Shown here: positions 41,375 through 51,794 of the stretch, piece by piece
Numbering within the stretch: position 1 is the stretch's first letter
How the letters are laid out: each line of letters starts with the position of its first letter
Origin: Rhodanobacter sp. B05
Lineage (GTDB): Bacteria; Pseudomonadota; Gammaproteobacteria; Xanthomonadales; Rhodanobacteraceae
Assembly (NCBI RefSeq): GCF_002001085.1
Contig: NZ_MUNU01000016.1
Coordinates: forward strand, 62,001 to 126,000
DNA length: 64,000 bases
Direction: 5' to 3'
Translations under genes and position numbers: made by a program
The notes under the pieces: generated by a model
Database searches by the model: none
The model's input: the letters and a program-made list of their open reading frames with translations, nothing else
Told to the model about the DNA's origin: nothing

Positions 41375-42280
41375 TCACACCTCGTGATGCACCGCCTCCG
41401 CCGGCAGCGCATCCGCCATCCCCTTCGGCGGCAGCAACTCCACCAGATACATCGCCACCAGGATCAGCCCACCGCCAACCAGCATGCGCCAGCTCAGCAC
41501 ATCGCTGCCCAGCGCCACCGCAAATGCGGCAGCGAAGACAGGTTCGGTGGTCATCACGATCGCCACGCGCGTCGCCGGCAGGTGCGACTGTGCCCAGGTC
41601 TGCATCAGCATCGCGCCGGCACCGGCGATGAGTGCCATGTAGAGCACGGCAACCCACGCGCTGGCGTCGGGTGGCAGGATCGGGCCATGCGGCAAGGTGG
41701 CGAGCGTGCAGACCACGGCGATTGCCAGCACCTGCACCGCCGACAGGCCGAATGCCTCGCCCTTGCGCGACCACTGCCCGAGCAACACGATGTGCAGCGC
41801 GTACAGCGCCGCCGAGGCCAGCGTGAGCCACACGCCTAAATCGACCTCGACGCCGTTCAACGACAGCAAGGCCAGGCCCGCGGTGGACAGCAGCACCGCC
41901 AGCCACACCACGCCGGCCATGCGCTGGCGCAACAGCAGCAAGGCCAGGATCGGCGTGAACACCACGTACATGCCGGTGACGAAACCGCTGACGCTGGGCA
42001 GGATCAGTGACAGCCCCCAGGTCTGCAGCAACTGGCCGCAACCGAAGATCGTGCCCAGCAGCAGGCCGCGCAGGATCTGCGGCGTACCCAGCCGCCACGC
42101 CGCGCGGCCGAACAGCAGCAGCATCGCCAGCGCGGCGATCGCGAAACGCACCGCCAGGAAATCCGCCACCGGCATGCGCGTCAGCACGTTCTTGATCAAC
42201 ACGAAGGTGGAACCCCAGACCGCAGTCATCGCGATCAGGCCCAGCGTGGCCAGCACGGTGATACGTCGCGACGCGCTCAT
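41375..42280 (-). CDS. EamA/DMT-family transporter
   Basis: The 301-residue protein has about ten transmembrane helices in two homologous EamA halves; the first contains AVWGSTFVLIKNVLTRMPV and RFAIAALAML, the second LAGAGAMLMQTWAQ...TEPVFAA. The family exports metabolites such as amino acids or nucleosides across the inner membrane; the substrate cannot be read here. Its ATG overlaps the stop of the glycosyltransferase (ATGA), so the two are coupled. Confidence 0.92.
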   Translation of the reverse strand: MSASRRITVLATLGLIAMTAVWGSTFVLIKNVLTRMPVADFLAVRFAIAALAMLLLFGRAAWRLGTPQILRGLLLGTIFGCGQLLQTWGLSLILPSVSGFVTGMYVVFTPILALLLLRQRMAGVVWLAVLLSTAGLALLSLNGVEVDLGVWLTLASAALYALHIVLLGQWSRKGEAFGLSAVQVLAIAVVCTLATLPHGPILPPDASAWVAVLYMALIAGAGAMLMQTWAQSHLPATRVAIVMTTEPVFAAAFAVALGSDVLSWRMLVGGGLILVAMYLVELLPPKGMADALPAEAVHHEV

Positions 42281-43164
42281 CGACGCGTCAGTCGCCGCCA
42301 CAACTGGCCGGGAATCTGCAGCAAAAAATGCGACCAGATGCCCAGCCAGACCATGGCGGCCACCAGCGGACGCCGCGCCGCCGGGTCGTGGCTGCGGAAC
42401 CAGCGCCACATGCCGCGATGCTTGTGCCGGCTGACGAACACCGGCCGGTGCCGGCTGGAGCCGCCCTTGCCATGCGCCACGCGCACGTCGCCCGCCAGCA
42501 GCACTTGGTAGCCGATGTCGCGCACGCGACGGCACAGGTCCAGGTCCTCGCAATGCAGGAAGTATTTCTCGTCGAAGCCGCCCAGGCGCTGGAACATCTC
42601 GCGCGTCATCAGCATCAGCGCACCGGAGATCGCCTCGGTCTCGACCACCGCGGCGGGAATCTCCTGCTCCATCTGCACTTTCTCGCCGTGCCGCCCGAGC
42701 ATGGTGTTGAGCGAGCGCCGCAGCAGCGGATCGCGACGCCAGGATGCCGGGTCGGGACGTCCGTCCGCATCGCAGACCACGGCCCCGATCAGGCCCGCCT
42801 TGGGCCGCGCCGCCTGCAAGGCCAGCAGCCGCCGCAGGTCGTCCTCGCGGGGCAGGCAATCGGGGTTGAGGATCAGCACGGCATGTCCGTGCGCCTGCTT
42901 CGCGCCGAGATTCGCGGCGCGACCGAAGCCGAGGTTGCGATGGCTGTAGATCACCTTGAGCCGGGTATCGTGCTGGTGCGCGCGTTCGATCGCGGGAGGT
43001 ATGCCGTCACGCGAGGCGTTGTCGACCAGGATCAGTTCCAGCGGCAGGCTGCAGGCAAGAACCAGCCGCACACATTCGCGCAATTCCGGCCCGCTGTCGG
43101 CCGCCACCACGATCACGCTGAGGGCCAGCGAGAATGGGGAGCGCTGGTAGTCCGGGTTATCCAT
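42277..43164 (-). CDS. Glycosyltransferase family 2
   Basis: The 295-residue product has the GT-A fold order: LSVIVVAADSG at the N-terminus, ILVDNASRDGIP, the nucleotide-binding HAVLILNPDCLPREDDL (DxD-like), GALMLMTREMFQRLGGFDEKY and LDLCRRVRDIGYQVL. It resembles dTDP-rhamnosyl transferases. A C-terminal hydrophobic segment (VAAMVWLGIWSHFLLQIPGQ) suggests membrane association. The ATG at 43164 is chosen because upstream residues are not conserved. No other surface-glycan genes are adjacent. Confidence 0.9.
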   Translation of the reverse strand: MDNPDYQRSPFSLALSVIVVAADSGPELRECVRLVLACSLPLELILVDNASRDGIPPAIERAHQHDTRLKVIYSHRNLGFGRAANLGAKQAHGHAVLILNPDCLPREDDLRRLLALQAARPKAGLIGAVVCDADGRPDPASWRRDPLLRRSLNTMLGRHGEKVQMEQEIPAAVVETEAISGALMLMTREMFQRLGGFDEKYFLHCEDLDLCRRVRDIGYQVLLAGDVRVAHGKGGSSRHRPVFVSRHKHRGMWRWFRSHDPAARRPLVAAMVWLGIWSHFLLQIPGQLWRRLTRR

Positions 43165-43230
43165 CGCGCAAGTATGCGCGCAGCCGCGGAACGGGAAAAC
43201 AGCGCGCTGCAAAACGCGTCGCCGCACGCA

Positions 43231-43980
43231 TCAATTCCCTGCGTCGCCGCCCAGCACCGCGGCCAGGGCAAGCGGCATGTCGCCCTCGTGCCGACTCAGC
43301 CACGGTTGTTCGCGATACCAGCCGCACAGCTGCCAGCCACGCAGCTGGTGCCGGCGACCGCGCTGGCGATCCCACAGTGCGAGCACGCGCTGATCCGGCG
43401 TGCAGGCGACGAACCAGCGACCCTGCGGGCTGAAACCGACCTGTGCGAACCCGGCCGTTCCGGGAGCCTCGATGCATTCCCCGTCGGCGAACCGGCAGCC
43501 CTCGGCACGGCAATGCACGGTGCCGCCCTGCGGGTCGGGCAATTCTCCACTGGCGGGTTGCCATGCTGGCGGCTGCAACTCGATGATTTCAGCCGGCGGT
43601 CCGATCGGTGCACGCGCCAGCTCGGGCCAATCAGGGGATGCCGCGGTGGCGGAAGCCCGTCGCTGATCCCGCTGCAGCCAGACCTCCAGTCCGGCCAGCA
43701 GGGTATATCCCGCCAACACCCCCAGCAGGGCGGCACCCCAGCCGGGGATGCCGCCACCGAGTGCGCGCGGCAGGGCGAGCAGCCATCCGGCCAGACCCCA
43801 GCGCAGCGCACGGCGCACCAGCGTGGCATGGCGTGGTGCCAACCGATGCTGCAGCAACAAGGCGGCAGCCACCAGCGCGAGCAGCAGCGGCAGGCCCAGC
43901 CACCACGGCAGCAAGGCGAGCAGCAGTACCCAGGCCAGGATCCACGGCACGCTCGTCAAAACGGTTCGGCGCCAAGCCAT
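43231..43980 (-). CDS. Membrane protein of unknown function downstream of purL
   Basis: The 249-residue product has about three to four transmembrane segments in its first ~105 residues (ILAWVLLLALLPWWLGLPLL and following). A soluble region of ~140 residues comes next, with short WD-like phrases (FSPQGRWFVACTPDQRVLAL, WDRQRGRRHQLRGWQLCGWY) that hint at beta-propeller-type strands. I do not recognise a family. It starts 29 bases after the purL stop and is probably read from the same mRNA. Confidence 0.7.
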   Translation of the reverse strand: MAWRRTVLTSVPWILAWVLLLALLPWWLGLPLLLALVAAALLLQHRLAPRHATLVRRALRWGLAGWLLALPRALGGGIPGWGAALLGVLAGYTLLAGLEVWLQRDQRRASATAASPDWPELARAPIGPPAEIIELQPPAWQPASGELPDPQGGTVHCRAEGCRFADGECIEAPGTAGFAQVGFSPQGRWFVACTPDQRVLALWDRQRGRRHQLRGWQLCGWYREQPWLSRHEGDMPLALAAVLGGDAGN

Positions 43981-44009
43981 CGCTCAGCGCCCGCGCGAGC
44001 CGGAGCCGA

Positions 44010-47000
44010 TCAGCCGCACCATACTCGCGCATTGCGGAACATGCGCATCCACGGCGAATCCTCGCCCCATTTTTCCGGATGCCAGCTCAGTTGCACGCTG
44101 CGGAACACGCGCTCGGGATGCGGCATCATGATCGTCACGCGACCATCGGCGGCGGTGAAGCCGGCCAGGCCGCCGGGCGAGCCGTTCGTGTTGAGCGGGA
44201 AGCTCTCGGTCGGCTTGCCGCGGTTGTCGACAAAGCGCGCCGCCGCGTTCGCCTTCGACGGGCTGCACACCTGCGGGAAGGTGACCCGGCCTTCACCGTG
44301 GGCGACAGCCACAGGTATCCGCGAACCGGCCATGCCCTTGAACAGGATGCTGGGCGAGTCGAGGATTTCCAGCGTGGCCACGCGCGATTCGTATTGTTCG
44401 GACGCGTTGCGCAGGAACTTCGGCCAGTGCTGCGCACCAGGGATGATCTCCTTCAGCTGCGCCAGCATCTGGCAGCCGTTGCACACGCCCAGCGCAAACT
44501 TGCTGTTGTCGGCGAAGAACGCGGCGAACTGCTCGCGCAGCATGTCGTTGTAGAGGATCGAGGTGGCCCAGCCGCGCCCCGCGCCGAGCACGTCGCCGTA
44601 GGAGAAGCCGCCGCAGGCCGCGAAGCCGCGGAAGTCGTCCAGCTTCACCCGCCCGCTGGCGAGGTCGGACATGTGCACGTCGACCGCGTCGAAGCCGGCG
44701 CGGCTGAACGCGGCCGCCATCTCCACCTGTCCGTTGACACCCTGCTCGCGCAGGACCGCGATGCGCGGGCGCTCGCCGCGGCTGATCAGTGTCGCCGCCA
44801 CGTCCTCGGCCGGATTGAAGCTGAGCTTCGGCGTGATGCCCGGATCGGCGTCGTCCATGCGCCATTCGAGTTCCGCATCGGCACTGAGCGGGTTGTCGCG
44901 CAGGCGCTGCATGGCGTGGCTGGTTTCGTTCCAGGCCTTGTACAAGGTGCTCCAGTTCCACTTGAACAGGGTCTCGTCGCCGAGGAACAGCTTGATGCCG
45001 AGCTTCTCCTTGGGGCGGCCGATGCGGTGGCTGACGGCGGCCAGGCCGTACTTCACCAGCAAGGACTCGAACGCTTCGCGGTTGGCTTCGGCCACCTGCA
45101 CCACCGCGCCCAGTTCCTCGTTGAACAGCGCGCGCAAGGTGGCTTCGGCCCAGCCGTCCAGATGGATTTCCAGGCCGCAGTGACCGGCGAACGCCATCTC
45201 CAGCAAGGTGGTGATGACGCCACCATCGGAACGGTCGTGATAGGCCAGCAGCAGGCCGCCCGCGTTCGCCTGCTGGATCAGCTCGAACATCGCCTTCAAG
45301 CGCTTGGCGTCATCCAGATCCGGCGGCACGCCGCCACTGCGGTTGAACACCTGGGTCAGCGCGGAACCGCCGAGACGGTCGCGGCCGGCGGCGAGGTCGA
45401 TCAGCCACAGGTCGGAATCGCCACGGTCGAGCTTGAGCTGGGGCGTGAGTGTGCGGCGCACGTCGCCGACCCGTGCGAACCCGGTGATCACCAGCGATAC
45501 CGGCGACACCGTGCGCTGCTCCTGCCCGCCGTCCGTCCACACCGTCTGCATGGACAGCGAGTCCTTGCCGACCGGGATCGAGATATCCAGCTCCGGACAC
45601 AGCTCCATGCCGATCGCCCGCACCGCGTCGAACAACGCGGCGTCCTCGCCCGGATGATTGACCGCCGCCATCCAGTTCGCCGAAAGCCGGATCTCGCCGA
45701 GGCTCGCGATCGGCGCAGCGGCCAGGTTGGTGATCGCCTCGCCCACCGCCAGCCGCGCCGCGTCGGCGCTGCCCAGCAAAGCGACCGGCGCGCGCTCGGC
45801 CATCGCCATCGCCTCGCCCGCATAGCCGTCGAAATCGAGCAGGGTCACCGCACAGTCGGCCACCGGCACCTGCCACGGACCGACCATCGGATCGCGATGG
45901 TTGAGGCCGCCGACAGTACGGTCGCCGATCGTGATCAGGAAACTCTTGCTGCCCACCGTGGGCAGTCGCAGCACGCGCAGCAGCGCTTCGTCCATGCCGA
46001 TGCCGGACAGATCCGGCACCAGGTCGACGCGCGGCTTCACCCGCCTGGCGTCGCGGTGCATCCGTGGCGGCTTGCCGAACAGCACGTCCATCGGCAGGTC
46101 GATCACGCTGAGTTCGCGGCGCGGATCGCGCAGCACCAACTGGCGTTCGACGGTAGCGTCGCCGACGACGGCATACGGGCAGCGTTCGCGCTGGCACATC
46201 GCCTCGAAATCGGCGAGGTCCTCCGGTGCAATCGCCAGCACGTAGCGTTCCTGCGATTCGTTGCTCCATACCTGCATCGGCGACAGCGAGGGATCGTCGC
46301 AGGGGATCTTCGACAGGTCGATCACGCCGCCCACACCGGCGTCGTTGAGCAATTCCGGGATCGCGTTGGAGAGGCCGCCGGCGCCGACATCGTGCACGCT
46401 GACGATGGGATTGCGCGCGCCGCGCGCGCAGCAGGCGTCGATCACCTGCTGGCAGCGCCGCTCCATCTCGGCGTTGTCGCGTTGCACCGAGGCGAAATCC
46501 AGCTCCGCACTCGACGCGCCGCCGGCCACCGACGAGGCCGCACCGCCACCGAGCCCGATCAACATCGCCGGGCCGCCCAGCACGATCACCTTGTTACCCG
46601 GCTGCACCGCATGTTTCAGCACATCGCCGGGACGCAGGTTGGCGAGGCCGCCAGCGAGCATGATCGGCTTGTCATAGCCGCGACGAAGGCCGGGCTGGCC
46701 GGGCGACTCGCTTTCGAAGCTGCGGAAATAGCCGCCCAAACATGGACGGCCGAACTCGTTGTTGAACGCGGCGGCGCCGAGCGGGCCGTCGCGCATGATC
46801 TCGAACGCGCTGGCCATGCGTGGTGGCAGCGGACGCTCCACTTCCCACGGCTGCGGGTGACCGGGGATGCGCAGGTCGGAAACGGAGAAACCGGTCAATC
46901 CCGCCTTCGGCTTGCCGCCGCGACCGGTGGCGCCCTCGTCGCGGATCTCGCCGCCGGCGCCGGTGGCCGCGCCGGGCCACGGTGCGATCGCGGTGGGATG

Positions 47001-47876
47001 GTTGTGCGTCTCCACCTTGATCGCGAAGTCGATGCGCTCCTCGTGGCTGCGCCACACGCGATCATCGGGATCGGTCAGCAGTCGCCGACCCTCGCTGCCT
47101 TCGATCACCGCCGCGTTGTCGCTGTAGGCGGACAAGGTGTGCGCGGGCGAATGTTGGTGGGTGTGCTTGATCATGCCGAACAGGGTCTGCTCCTGAGCGA
47201 CGCTATCCACCGTCCAGCTGGCGTTGAACACCTTGTGCCGGCAGTGCTCGGAGTTGGCCTGGGCGAACATGAAGAGTTCGGCGTCGGTGGGATCGCGGCC
47301 CAGTTCGGCATAGCGCGCCACCAGGTAGTCGATCTCGTCGTCGGCCAGCGCCAGGCCCAGCCGCCGGTTCGCCTCGGCCAGCGCCGCCTGCGGATCGCTG
47401 CCCAGGGCCACGTGCACCAGGTCGCCGGGCGTGCCGGCCAGGAACAGTCCCTGCGCTTCGTCGAGCCGGCTCAGCACCGATTGCGTCATCGCATCGTGCA
47501 GCACCGCCATGATCGCCGCGTAATCCGGCGCATCGGTGTTCGGCAGGCCGCTGATCTGCCACGCCAGTCCGCGCTCGACCCGACGGATCTCGAAGCCGGC
47601 GCCATGCAGGATATCGGTCGCCTTGCTCGACCACGGCGAGATCGTGCCCAACCGCGGCACCACCCACAGCGTGGCCGGCTGCGGCGCGGCGTCCTTCGCT
47701 TCCAGTACCCCCAGCAGGCGCTGGCGCAGCGCGCCTTCGGGCGCCGCATCGGCATCGAGGAAATAGACGTACCACGACGCCTGCACGCGCACGCCCCGAT
47801 GCAGGGCATCGAGTCGGGCATTGAGGCGATCGAGACGAAACGGCGAGAGGGCGCTTTGCCCGTCGAGTACGATCAT
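44010..47876 (-). CDS. purL: Phosphoribosylformylglycinamidine synthase (long form)
   Basis: The 1288-residue product is the single-chain gammaproteobacterial type. It has an N-terminal PurS-like region (about 1-150), a linker, two FGAM-synthase half-domains (about 215-1020; [20 protein letters not shown] and later [18 protein letters not shown]), and a C-terminal class-I glutamine amidotransferase (about 1035-1288) with nucleophile motif GVCNGCQ. It converts FGAR to FGAM in de novo purine synthesis, passing ammonia from glutamine between domains. No overlapping gene precedes it; the 90-bp gap to dsbC should hold its promoter. Confidence 0.98.
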   Translation of the reverse strand: MIVLDGQSALSPFRLDRLNARLDALHRGVRVQASWYVYFLDADAAPEGALRQRLLGVLEAKDAAPQPATLWVVPRLGTISPWSSKATDILHGAGFEIRRVERGLAWQISGLPNTDAPDYAAIMAVLHDAMTQSVLSRLDEAQGLFLAGTPGDLVHVALGSDPQAALAEANRRLGLALADDEIDYLVARYAELGRDPTDAELFMFAQANSEHCRHKVFNASWTVDSVAQEQTLFGMIKHTHQHSPAHTLSAYSDNAAVIEGSEGRRLLTDPDDRVWRSHEERIDFAIKVETHNHPTAIAPWPGAATGAGGEIRDEGATGRGGKPKAGLTGFSVSDLRIPGHPQPWEVERPLPPRMASAFEIMRDGPLGAAAFNNEFGRPCLGGYFRSFESESPGQPGLRRGYDKPIMLAGGLANLRPGDVLKHAVQPGNKVIVLGGPAMLIGLGGGAASSVAGGASSAELDFASVQRDNAEMERRCQQVIDACCARGARNPIVSVHDVGAGGLSNAIPELLNDAGVGGVIDLSKIPCDDPSLSPMQVWSNESQERYVLAIAPEDLADFEAMCQRERCPYAVVGDATVERQLVLRDPRRELSVIDLPMDVLFGKPPRMHRDARRVKPRVDLVPDLSGIGMDEALLRVLRLPTVGSKSFLITIGDRTVGGLNHRDPMVGPWQVPVADCAVTLLDFDGYAGEAMAMAERAPVALLGSADAARLAVGEAITNLAAAPIASLGEIRLSANWMAAVNHPGEDAALFDAVRAIGMELCPELDISIPVGKDSLSMQTVWTDGGQEQRTVSPVSLVITGFARVGDVRRTLTPQLKLDRGDSDLWLIDLAAGRDRLGGSALTQVFNRSGGVPPDLDDAKRLKAMFELIQQANAGGLLLAYHDRSDGGVITTLLEMAFAGHCGLEIHLDGWAEATLRALFNEELGAVVQVAEANREAFESLLVKYGLAAVSHRIGRPKEKLGIKLFLGDETLFKWNWSTLYKAWNETSHAMQRLRDNPLSADAELEWRMDDADPGITPKLSFNPAEDVAATLISRGERPRIAVLREQGVNGQVEMAAAFSRAGFDAVDVHMSDLASGRVKLDDFRGFAACGGFSYGDVLGAGRGWATSILYNDMLREQFAAFFADNSKFALGVCNGCQMLAQLKEIIPGAQHWPKFLRNASEQYESRVATLEILDSPSILFKGMAGSRIPVAVAHGEGRVTFPQVCSPSKANAAARFVDNRGKPTESFPLNTNGSPGGLAGFTAADGRVTIMMPHPERVFRSVQLSWHPEKWGEDSPWMRMFRNARVWCG

Positions 47877-47966
47877 GCGGGGAAACGGCGCTATGCGGGA
47901 AAACGCCTATTCTAACCGATGCTGCAATACGGCATAAGCAGCCGGGGACCCGCGCCGCCGTTCAGG

Positions 47967-48734
47967 TCAGCCGCCCGGCTGCAGCGATTGCAGTAGTTGT
48001 TCCGGGGTGACATAGCCGCCAAGCGTGTCGCCATCCGGCCCGAAAATCGTCGGCGTGCCGCTGACGCCCAGCTTCAACCCCAGATCGAACTGATCCTTGA
48101 CCGGGTTGGCGCAGGTGGCCGCGGGCGGCGAGTGCCCCTTGGTGGCCGCCTCGAAGGCCGCCTTGCGATCCTTCGCGCACCACACCGAGACCATCTCCTT
48201 GTAGGTCGGGGTGAGGCTGCCCGAGGTGGTCGTCACGCCCTCGCGCGGCCAGGCCATGTACTCCACCGCGATGCCGGCCTTGTTGAACGCGGCCATGTGC
48301 TCGTGCAGCGCCCGGCAGAAACCGCAATTGACATCGGTGAACACAGTGATCGTGTACTTCGGATTGGCCGGCGCATAGACGATCCGCTGCGCCGCCGGCA
48401 CCTTGGCCAGTGCGGTCTTGCGGAACTTCGCCCAGGCGTCGTCGCTGAGGTTCTCGCTCCGCGCGAGATCGACCACGTCGCCATGCATCAGGTACTTGCC
48501 GTCGGTGCTGATGTAGACCATCTGGCCCGAGGCGATCACCTGGTAGAAGCCGGGGATCCGCGCCAGCTGGATCGAATCGACCTCGACTTTCGCCGACAGC
48601 TTGTGGATCGACTGCTGCACCATCTGCACGGCCGCCGGGGTGATCGTGGGGCCAACCAGCGGCGCAGGTGCGGTGACCGCAAGGGCCTGGCCCGCCCATC
48701 CCAGCAGACCCAACAGCAACATTCTCTTCAACAT
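47967..48734 (-). CDS. dsbC: Thiol:disulfide interchange protein DsbC
   Basis: The 255-residue product has a signal peptide (about 1-19, MLLLGLLGWAGQALA), a DsbC/G N-terminal dimerisation domain (about 28-95; VDSIQLARIPGFYQVIASGQ) and a thioredoxin-fold domain (about 120-250). The latter has the CGFC active site after FTDVN and a cis-Pro loop VSGTPTIFGPDG. A second Cys pair (WCAKDR...TCANPV) matches the structural disulfide of DsbC. It isomerises wrong disulfides in the periplasm. GAGG lies just upstream of the ATG at 48734. Confidence 0.95.
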   Translation of the reverse strand: MLKRMLLLGLLGWAGQALAVTAPAPLVGPTITPAAVQMVQQSIHKLSAKVEVDSIQLARIPGFYQVIASGQMVYISTDGKYLMHGDVVDLARSENLSDDAWAKFRKTALAKVPAAQRIVYAPANPKYTITVFTDVNCGFCRALHEHMAAFNKAGIAVEYMAWPREGVTTTSGSLTPTYKEMVSVWCAKDRKAAFEAATKGHSPPAATCANPVKDQFDLGLKLGVSGTPTIFGPDGDTLGGYVTPEQLLQSLQPGG

Positions 48735-48849
48735 CAGCAACCTCGGTTTGTGCCGGCGCAGGCGCAAACGGCGCATGGCGTCTGCGCATTCTCGCATAGC
48801 TGCCTGAATCTTCCTTCTCGCGCGACAGCCAAACGGGTCACAACCGCCG

Positions 48850-49368
48850 TCAATAGCGCAGCAGGCTGTGCAGCGGAAGCTCCACCGGCCAGCGCGATCG
48901 CCCGCCCAGGACGGCCAGCTCGATCACCACGCCGGCACCGACCAGTTCGGCGCCGACCTGACCCACCAGCGCCGCCGCCGCGGCCAGCGTGCCGCCGGTG
49001 GCCAGCACGTCATCCAGCAGCAGCACCCGCTCGCCCGGCTTCAGCGCATCGCGCTGGACCTCCAGCCGATCGCTGCCGTACTCCAGCTGATACCCGACCG
49101 ACGCCACCGGCGGCGGTAGCTTGCCGGGCTTGCGCAGCGGCACGAAGCCCGCCTGCAGGCGCAGCGCCAGCGCGGCACCGAAGATGAAGCCGCGCGCCTC
49201 GATTCCGCCCACCGCCTGCACGCCCTGCCCTTGCCAGGGTTCGGCCAGCGCATCGATGCAGCGGGCAAAACCGCCGGCACTGGCCAGCAGCGGACTGACA
49301 TCACGGAACATCACCCCGGCGCGGGGAAAGTCGGGCACGCTGCGAATCAGCTCGGCCAGTTCCTGCAT
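48850..49368 (-). CDS. apt: Adenine phosphoribosyltransferase
   Basis: The 172-residue product has the type I PRTase pattern: PDFPRAGVMFRDVSPLL, GIEARGFIFGAALA, PLRKPGKLPPP (flexible loop) and the PRPP-binding motif VLLLDDVLATGGTLAAAA. It salvages adenine to AMP. It stands alone, divergent from the VOC protein gene. Confidence 0.95.
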   Translation of the reverse strand: MQELAELIRSVPDFPRAGVMFRDVSPLLASAGGFARCIDALAEPWQGQGVQAVGGIEARGFIFGAALALRLQAGFVPLRKPGKLPPPVASVGYQLEYGSDRLEVQRDALKPGERVLLLDDVLATGGTLAAAAALVGQVGAELVGAGVVIELAVLGGRSRWPVELPLHSLLRY

Positions 49369-49582
49369 GAAGCGTCTCCGTGGAAGTTCGTGGGCGGCGT
49401 CGAGGCGACACAGTAGCAACTGGCGTTTCCGGTGGCCAAGAGCGGATGCCTCCACGTGGCAGCTCGTCCGAAACGTCACGGCGAATCGCGCGACGCCTCG
49501 CCCACCGCAGTGCTTGACCCACCTTCCTGCATGCGCAAGGCTCGGGATCAAATCCACGCCCGATCACCAGGGAGCCCATGCC

Positions 49583-49963
49583 ATGCATCGCAGCCGCCTG
49601 TGCAGCCTGATCATCGATTGCCACGCGAACGACCTCGGCGACGCCGCGCGCTTCTGGTCGCAGGCACTCGGACGTCCGGTCAAGGCAGGCACCGATACCA
49701 CGCAGGAAAAATACATCGGCCTGGTTACCCATGACGACGAACCGGTGATCGAGTTGCAGAAAGTCGAACACCCCAGCCGCGTGCACCTGGACATCGAAAG
49801 CGACGACATCGAGGCCGAGGTGCGCCGCCTGGAAGCCCTGGGCGCCAGGAAGGTTGAAGCCATCCAAACCTGGGTGGTGATGGAGGCCCCGACTGGCCAC
49901 CGCTTCTGTGTGGTCCGCCCGCAGCGCGGCGGAATGGGAGCGCATGGCAATCAGTGGACGTGA
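49583..49963 (+). CDS. VOC (glyoxalase-like) family protein
   Basis: The 126-residue product is a single vicinal-oxygen-chelate fold: CSLIIDCHANDLGDAARFWS, PVIELQKVEHPSRVHLDIES, DDIEAEVRRLEALGARKVEA and APTGHRFCVVRPQ. The first strand and the HLDI/GHRFCV strands hold candidate metal-ligand positions (His, Glu), but a specific enzyme activity cannot be given. GGAG lies 10 bases before the ATG. Confidence 0.87.
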   Translation: MHRSRLCSLIIDCHANDLGDAARFWSQALGRPVKAGTDTTQEKYIGLVTHDDEPVIELQKVEHPSRVHLDIESDDIEAEVRRLEALGARKVEAIQTWVVMEAPTGHRFCVVRPQRGGMGAHGNQWT

Positions 49964-50087
49964 TACGTCATCAGAAAATTTCCAGGCCACATGTGTCAAA
50001 ACAAGATTTGACCCTGAGGTTTTGCTGATGTTTTCTGAGGTTTTGGGTTTTGGGGGCCGCGTGTAATTCGACGATGGGGTTTGTGCA

Positions 50088-50549
50088 GTGACAAAGACGA
50101 AGCGATATGTGGCCCTTGCTGTTTTGCTTCTTTTGCTCAGCTTGTTCTCTGGGTGTACAGGAAAACACCCATTCCTGATGGTTCAGCTATGTCTACGGAA
50201 TGAGCAAAATGTTGCAGTGTTCACTGAGATGATGAAATCAATCTCTCAATCACAACGCATGGATTTTACCGACGGCGGCGTGGTCACCCAGAAAGACTTG
50301 ACAAAATTGAAAACCAGCCCGAACTATCCGCTTATTTATGTGGGCGCTAATCGCAAGGATGGCGTCGGATGGGAAGGCGGCAACTTGGGTTTGTCAGCTT
50401 ATGAGGTGGCCCTTGGCTTTTCCGAGGGATCGAACCCCGCAGACGCGCGTCGATTTGCTGATCTGGTGATTAGCAAACTCAATAAACGATGGCTTGTTTA
50501 TGTTGTCCCAACCGGCCGCGGCGCGCTTCCAGTGAAAAGTTGTAAGTAA
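50088..50549 (+). CDS. Putative lipoprotein of unknown function, AT-richer than its neighbours
   Basis: The 153-residue product starts with GTG and has a lipoprotein signal peptide with lipobox LFSGC (Cys at residue 23). The mature domain of ~130 residues contains DFTDGGVVTQKDLTKLKTSP, NRKDGVGWEGGNLGLSAYEV and RRFADLVISKLNKRWLVYVV. I do not recognise a family. Base composition and codon use are clearly less GC-rich than all flanking genes, as is the preceding gap (49964-50087), which suggests recent acquisition. No mobility gene is nearby. Confidence 0.7.
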   Translation: MTKTKRYVALAVLLLLLSLFSGCTGKHPFLMVQLCLRNEQNVAVFTEMMKSISQSQRMDFTDGGVVTQKDLTKLKTSPNYPLIYVGANRKDGVGWEGGNLGLSAYEVALGFSEGSNPADARRFADLVISKLNKRWLVYVVPTGRGALPVKSCK

Positions 50550-50582
50550 ACACGGCGGTTTCAAGGTCCCCTTGCAACGACC

Positions 50583-51605
50583 TCACCGCAAACTCGACTT
50601 CCTGACCATCAGCTTCACCGGCAGCACCTCGCTTTCCACCGGCTCGCCGCGGATCAATCCCAGCAGGCTGTCGACCAGCACCGCACCGGCGTGACCGGTA
50701 TCCTGCAGCACCGTGGTCAGCGGCGGGTTGACGAAGCTGGCGGTGGCGATGTCGTCGAAGCCGGCCAGGGCGACATCCTGCGGCACGCGCAGGCCGTGGT
50801 CGCTGAGCGCGCGCATGGCGCCGATCGCGATCAGATCGCTGGCGGCGAACACGGCGTCGAAGCCGACCTCCTGCATGATCAGCCGGCGCATGGCCTCGTA
50901 GCCGGAATGCTCGGTGCTTTCGGCGTTTTCCTGCAGGGCCGGGTCGACCTCGACGCCGGCCGCGGTGAGGGCATCGACGTAGCCGCGATAGCGGCCGAAG
51001 AATTCCGGATAGTGGCTGGAGGCATCGCCGAGGAAGGCGAGGCGGCGGCAGCCGCGCCCAAGCAGGTGTTCGGCCACCGCGCGGCCGCCACAGACGTTGT
51101 CGCTGCCGAACGACACGCCGGGCTGGTCCGGCAACACCGCGCCCCAGCGCACGAAGCGGGTGCCCTGCGCGACCAGTTTCTCCAGCTTGTCGCGATAGGC
51201 CAGGTAGTCGCCATAGCCGAGCAGGATCAGGCCGTCGGCCTTCTTGCTGTCGGCGAAGTCGGCGTGCCAGTCGTCCGACAGTTGCTGGAACGAGATCAGC
51301 AGGTCGTAGCCCTGCAACGCGCAGGCGCGGGTGATCGAACCGAGCATCGACAGGAAGAACGGGTTGATGTGCGATTCGTCGGCGGTAGGATCTTCGAAGA
51401 ACAGCAGCGCCAGCGTGCCGGTGTGCATCCGGCGCAGGTTGGAGGCGTTCTTGTCGATCTTGTAGTTGAGTTGCTCGGCGGCGGCCTGGACGCGCCGCCG
51501 GGTTTCCTCATTGACCAGCGGGCTGCCGCACAGGGCGCGCGACACCGTGGCCTGGGAGACCCCGGCCAGGTGTGCAATGTCGATCGATGTGGCCTTGCCC
51601 TTCAT
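50583..51605 (-). CDS. LacI-family transcriptional regulator (B)
   Basis: The 340-residue product has a LacI helix-turn-helix (SIDIAHLAGVSQATVSRALC, residues 7-26), the hinge NYKIDKNASNLRR, and a sugar-binding-type effector domain (about 62-335; GRGCRRLAFLGDASSHYPEF, ALAGFDDIATASFVNPPL). It lies 189 bases downstream of the sugar porter on the same strand, probably regulating it from the operators near 53285 and 53369. Its recognition helix (SQATVSRAL) differs from regulator A (SPKTVSRVL), so the two should prefer different operators. The ATG at 51605 directly precedes the HTH. Confidence 0.9.
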   Translation of the reverse strand: MKGKATSIDIAHLAGVSQATVSRALCGSPLVNEETRRRVQAAAEQLNYKIDKNASNLRRMHTGTLALLFFEDPTADESHINPFFLSMLGSITRACALQGYDLLISFQQLSDDWHADFADSKKADGLILLGYGDYLAYRDKLEKLVAQGTRFVRWGAVLPDQPGVSFGSDNVCGGRAVAEHLLGRGCRRLAFLGDASSHYPEFFGRYRGYVDALTAAGVEVDPALQENAESTEHSGYEAMRRLIMQEVGFDAVFAASDLIAIGAMRALSDHGLRVPQDVALAGFDDIATASFVNPPLTTVLQDTGHAGAVLVDSLLGLIRGEPVESEVLPVKLMVRKSSLR

Positions 51606-51794
51606 CCGCGACCCGATCCGCAAACTGTCCTTCAAACGACGCACGATCGGCCATGCGAGGGCCGTCGCCGTTTCCGAATCCTAACCGCTTTGCACGCCGC
51701 CTGTCGTAGATGGCCCGGCGTGCCTCCACGCCGTGGCAGATGGTGGCCGGTACCTGTTCGGCGGCACCGGCCAGAAAGGAGTGCTCGGTGATCC

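Noticed and set aside
43608-47915. 1435-codon open frame on the plus strand
   Set aside because: It mirrors purL on the opposite strand and has the same GC-driven antisense composition with no recognisable domain.
50425-50445. Short GATCGAACCCC resembling a tRNA T-loop
   Set aside because: It lies within the lipoprotein gene and no acceptor stem, anticodon arm or D-arm can be built around it.
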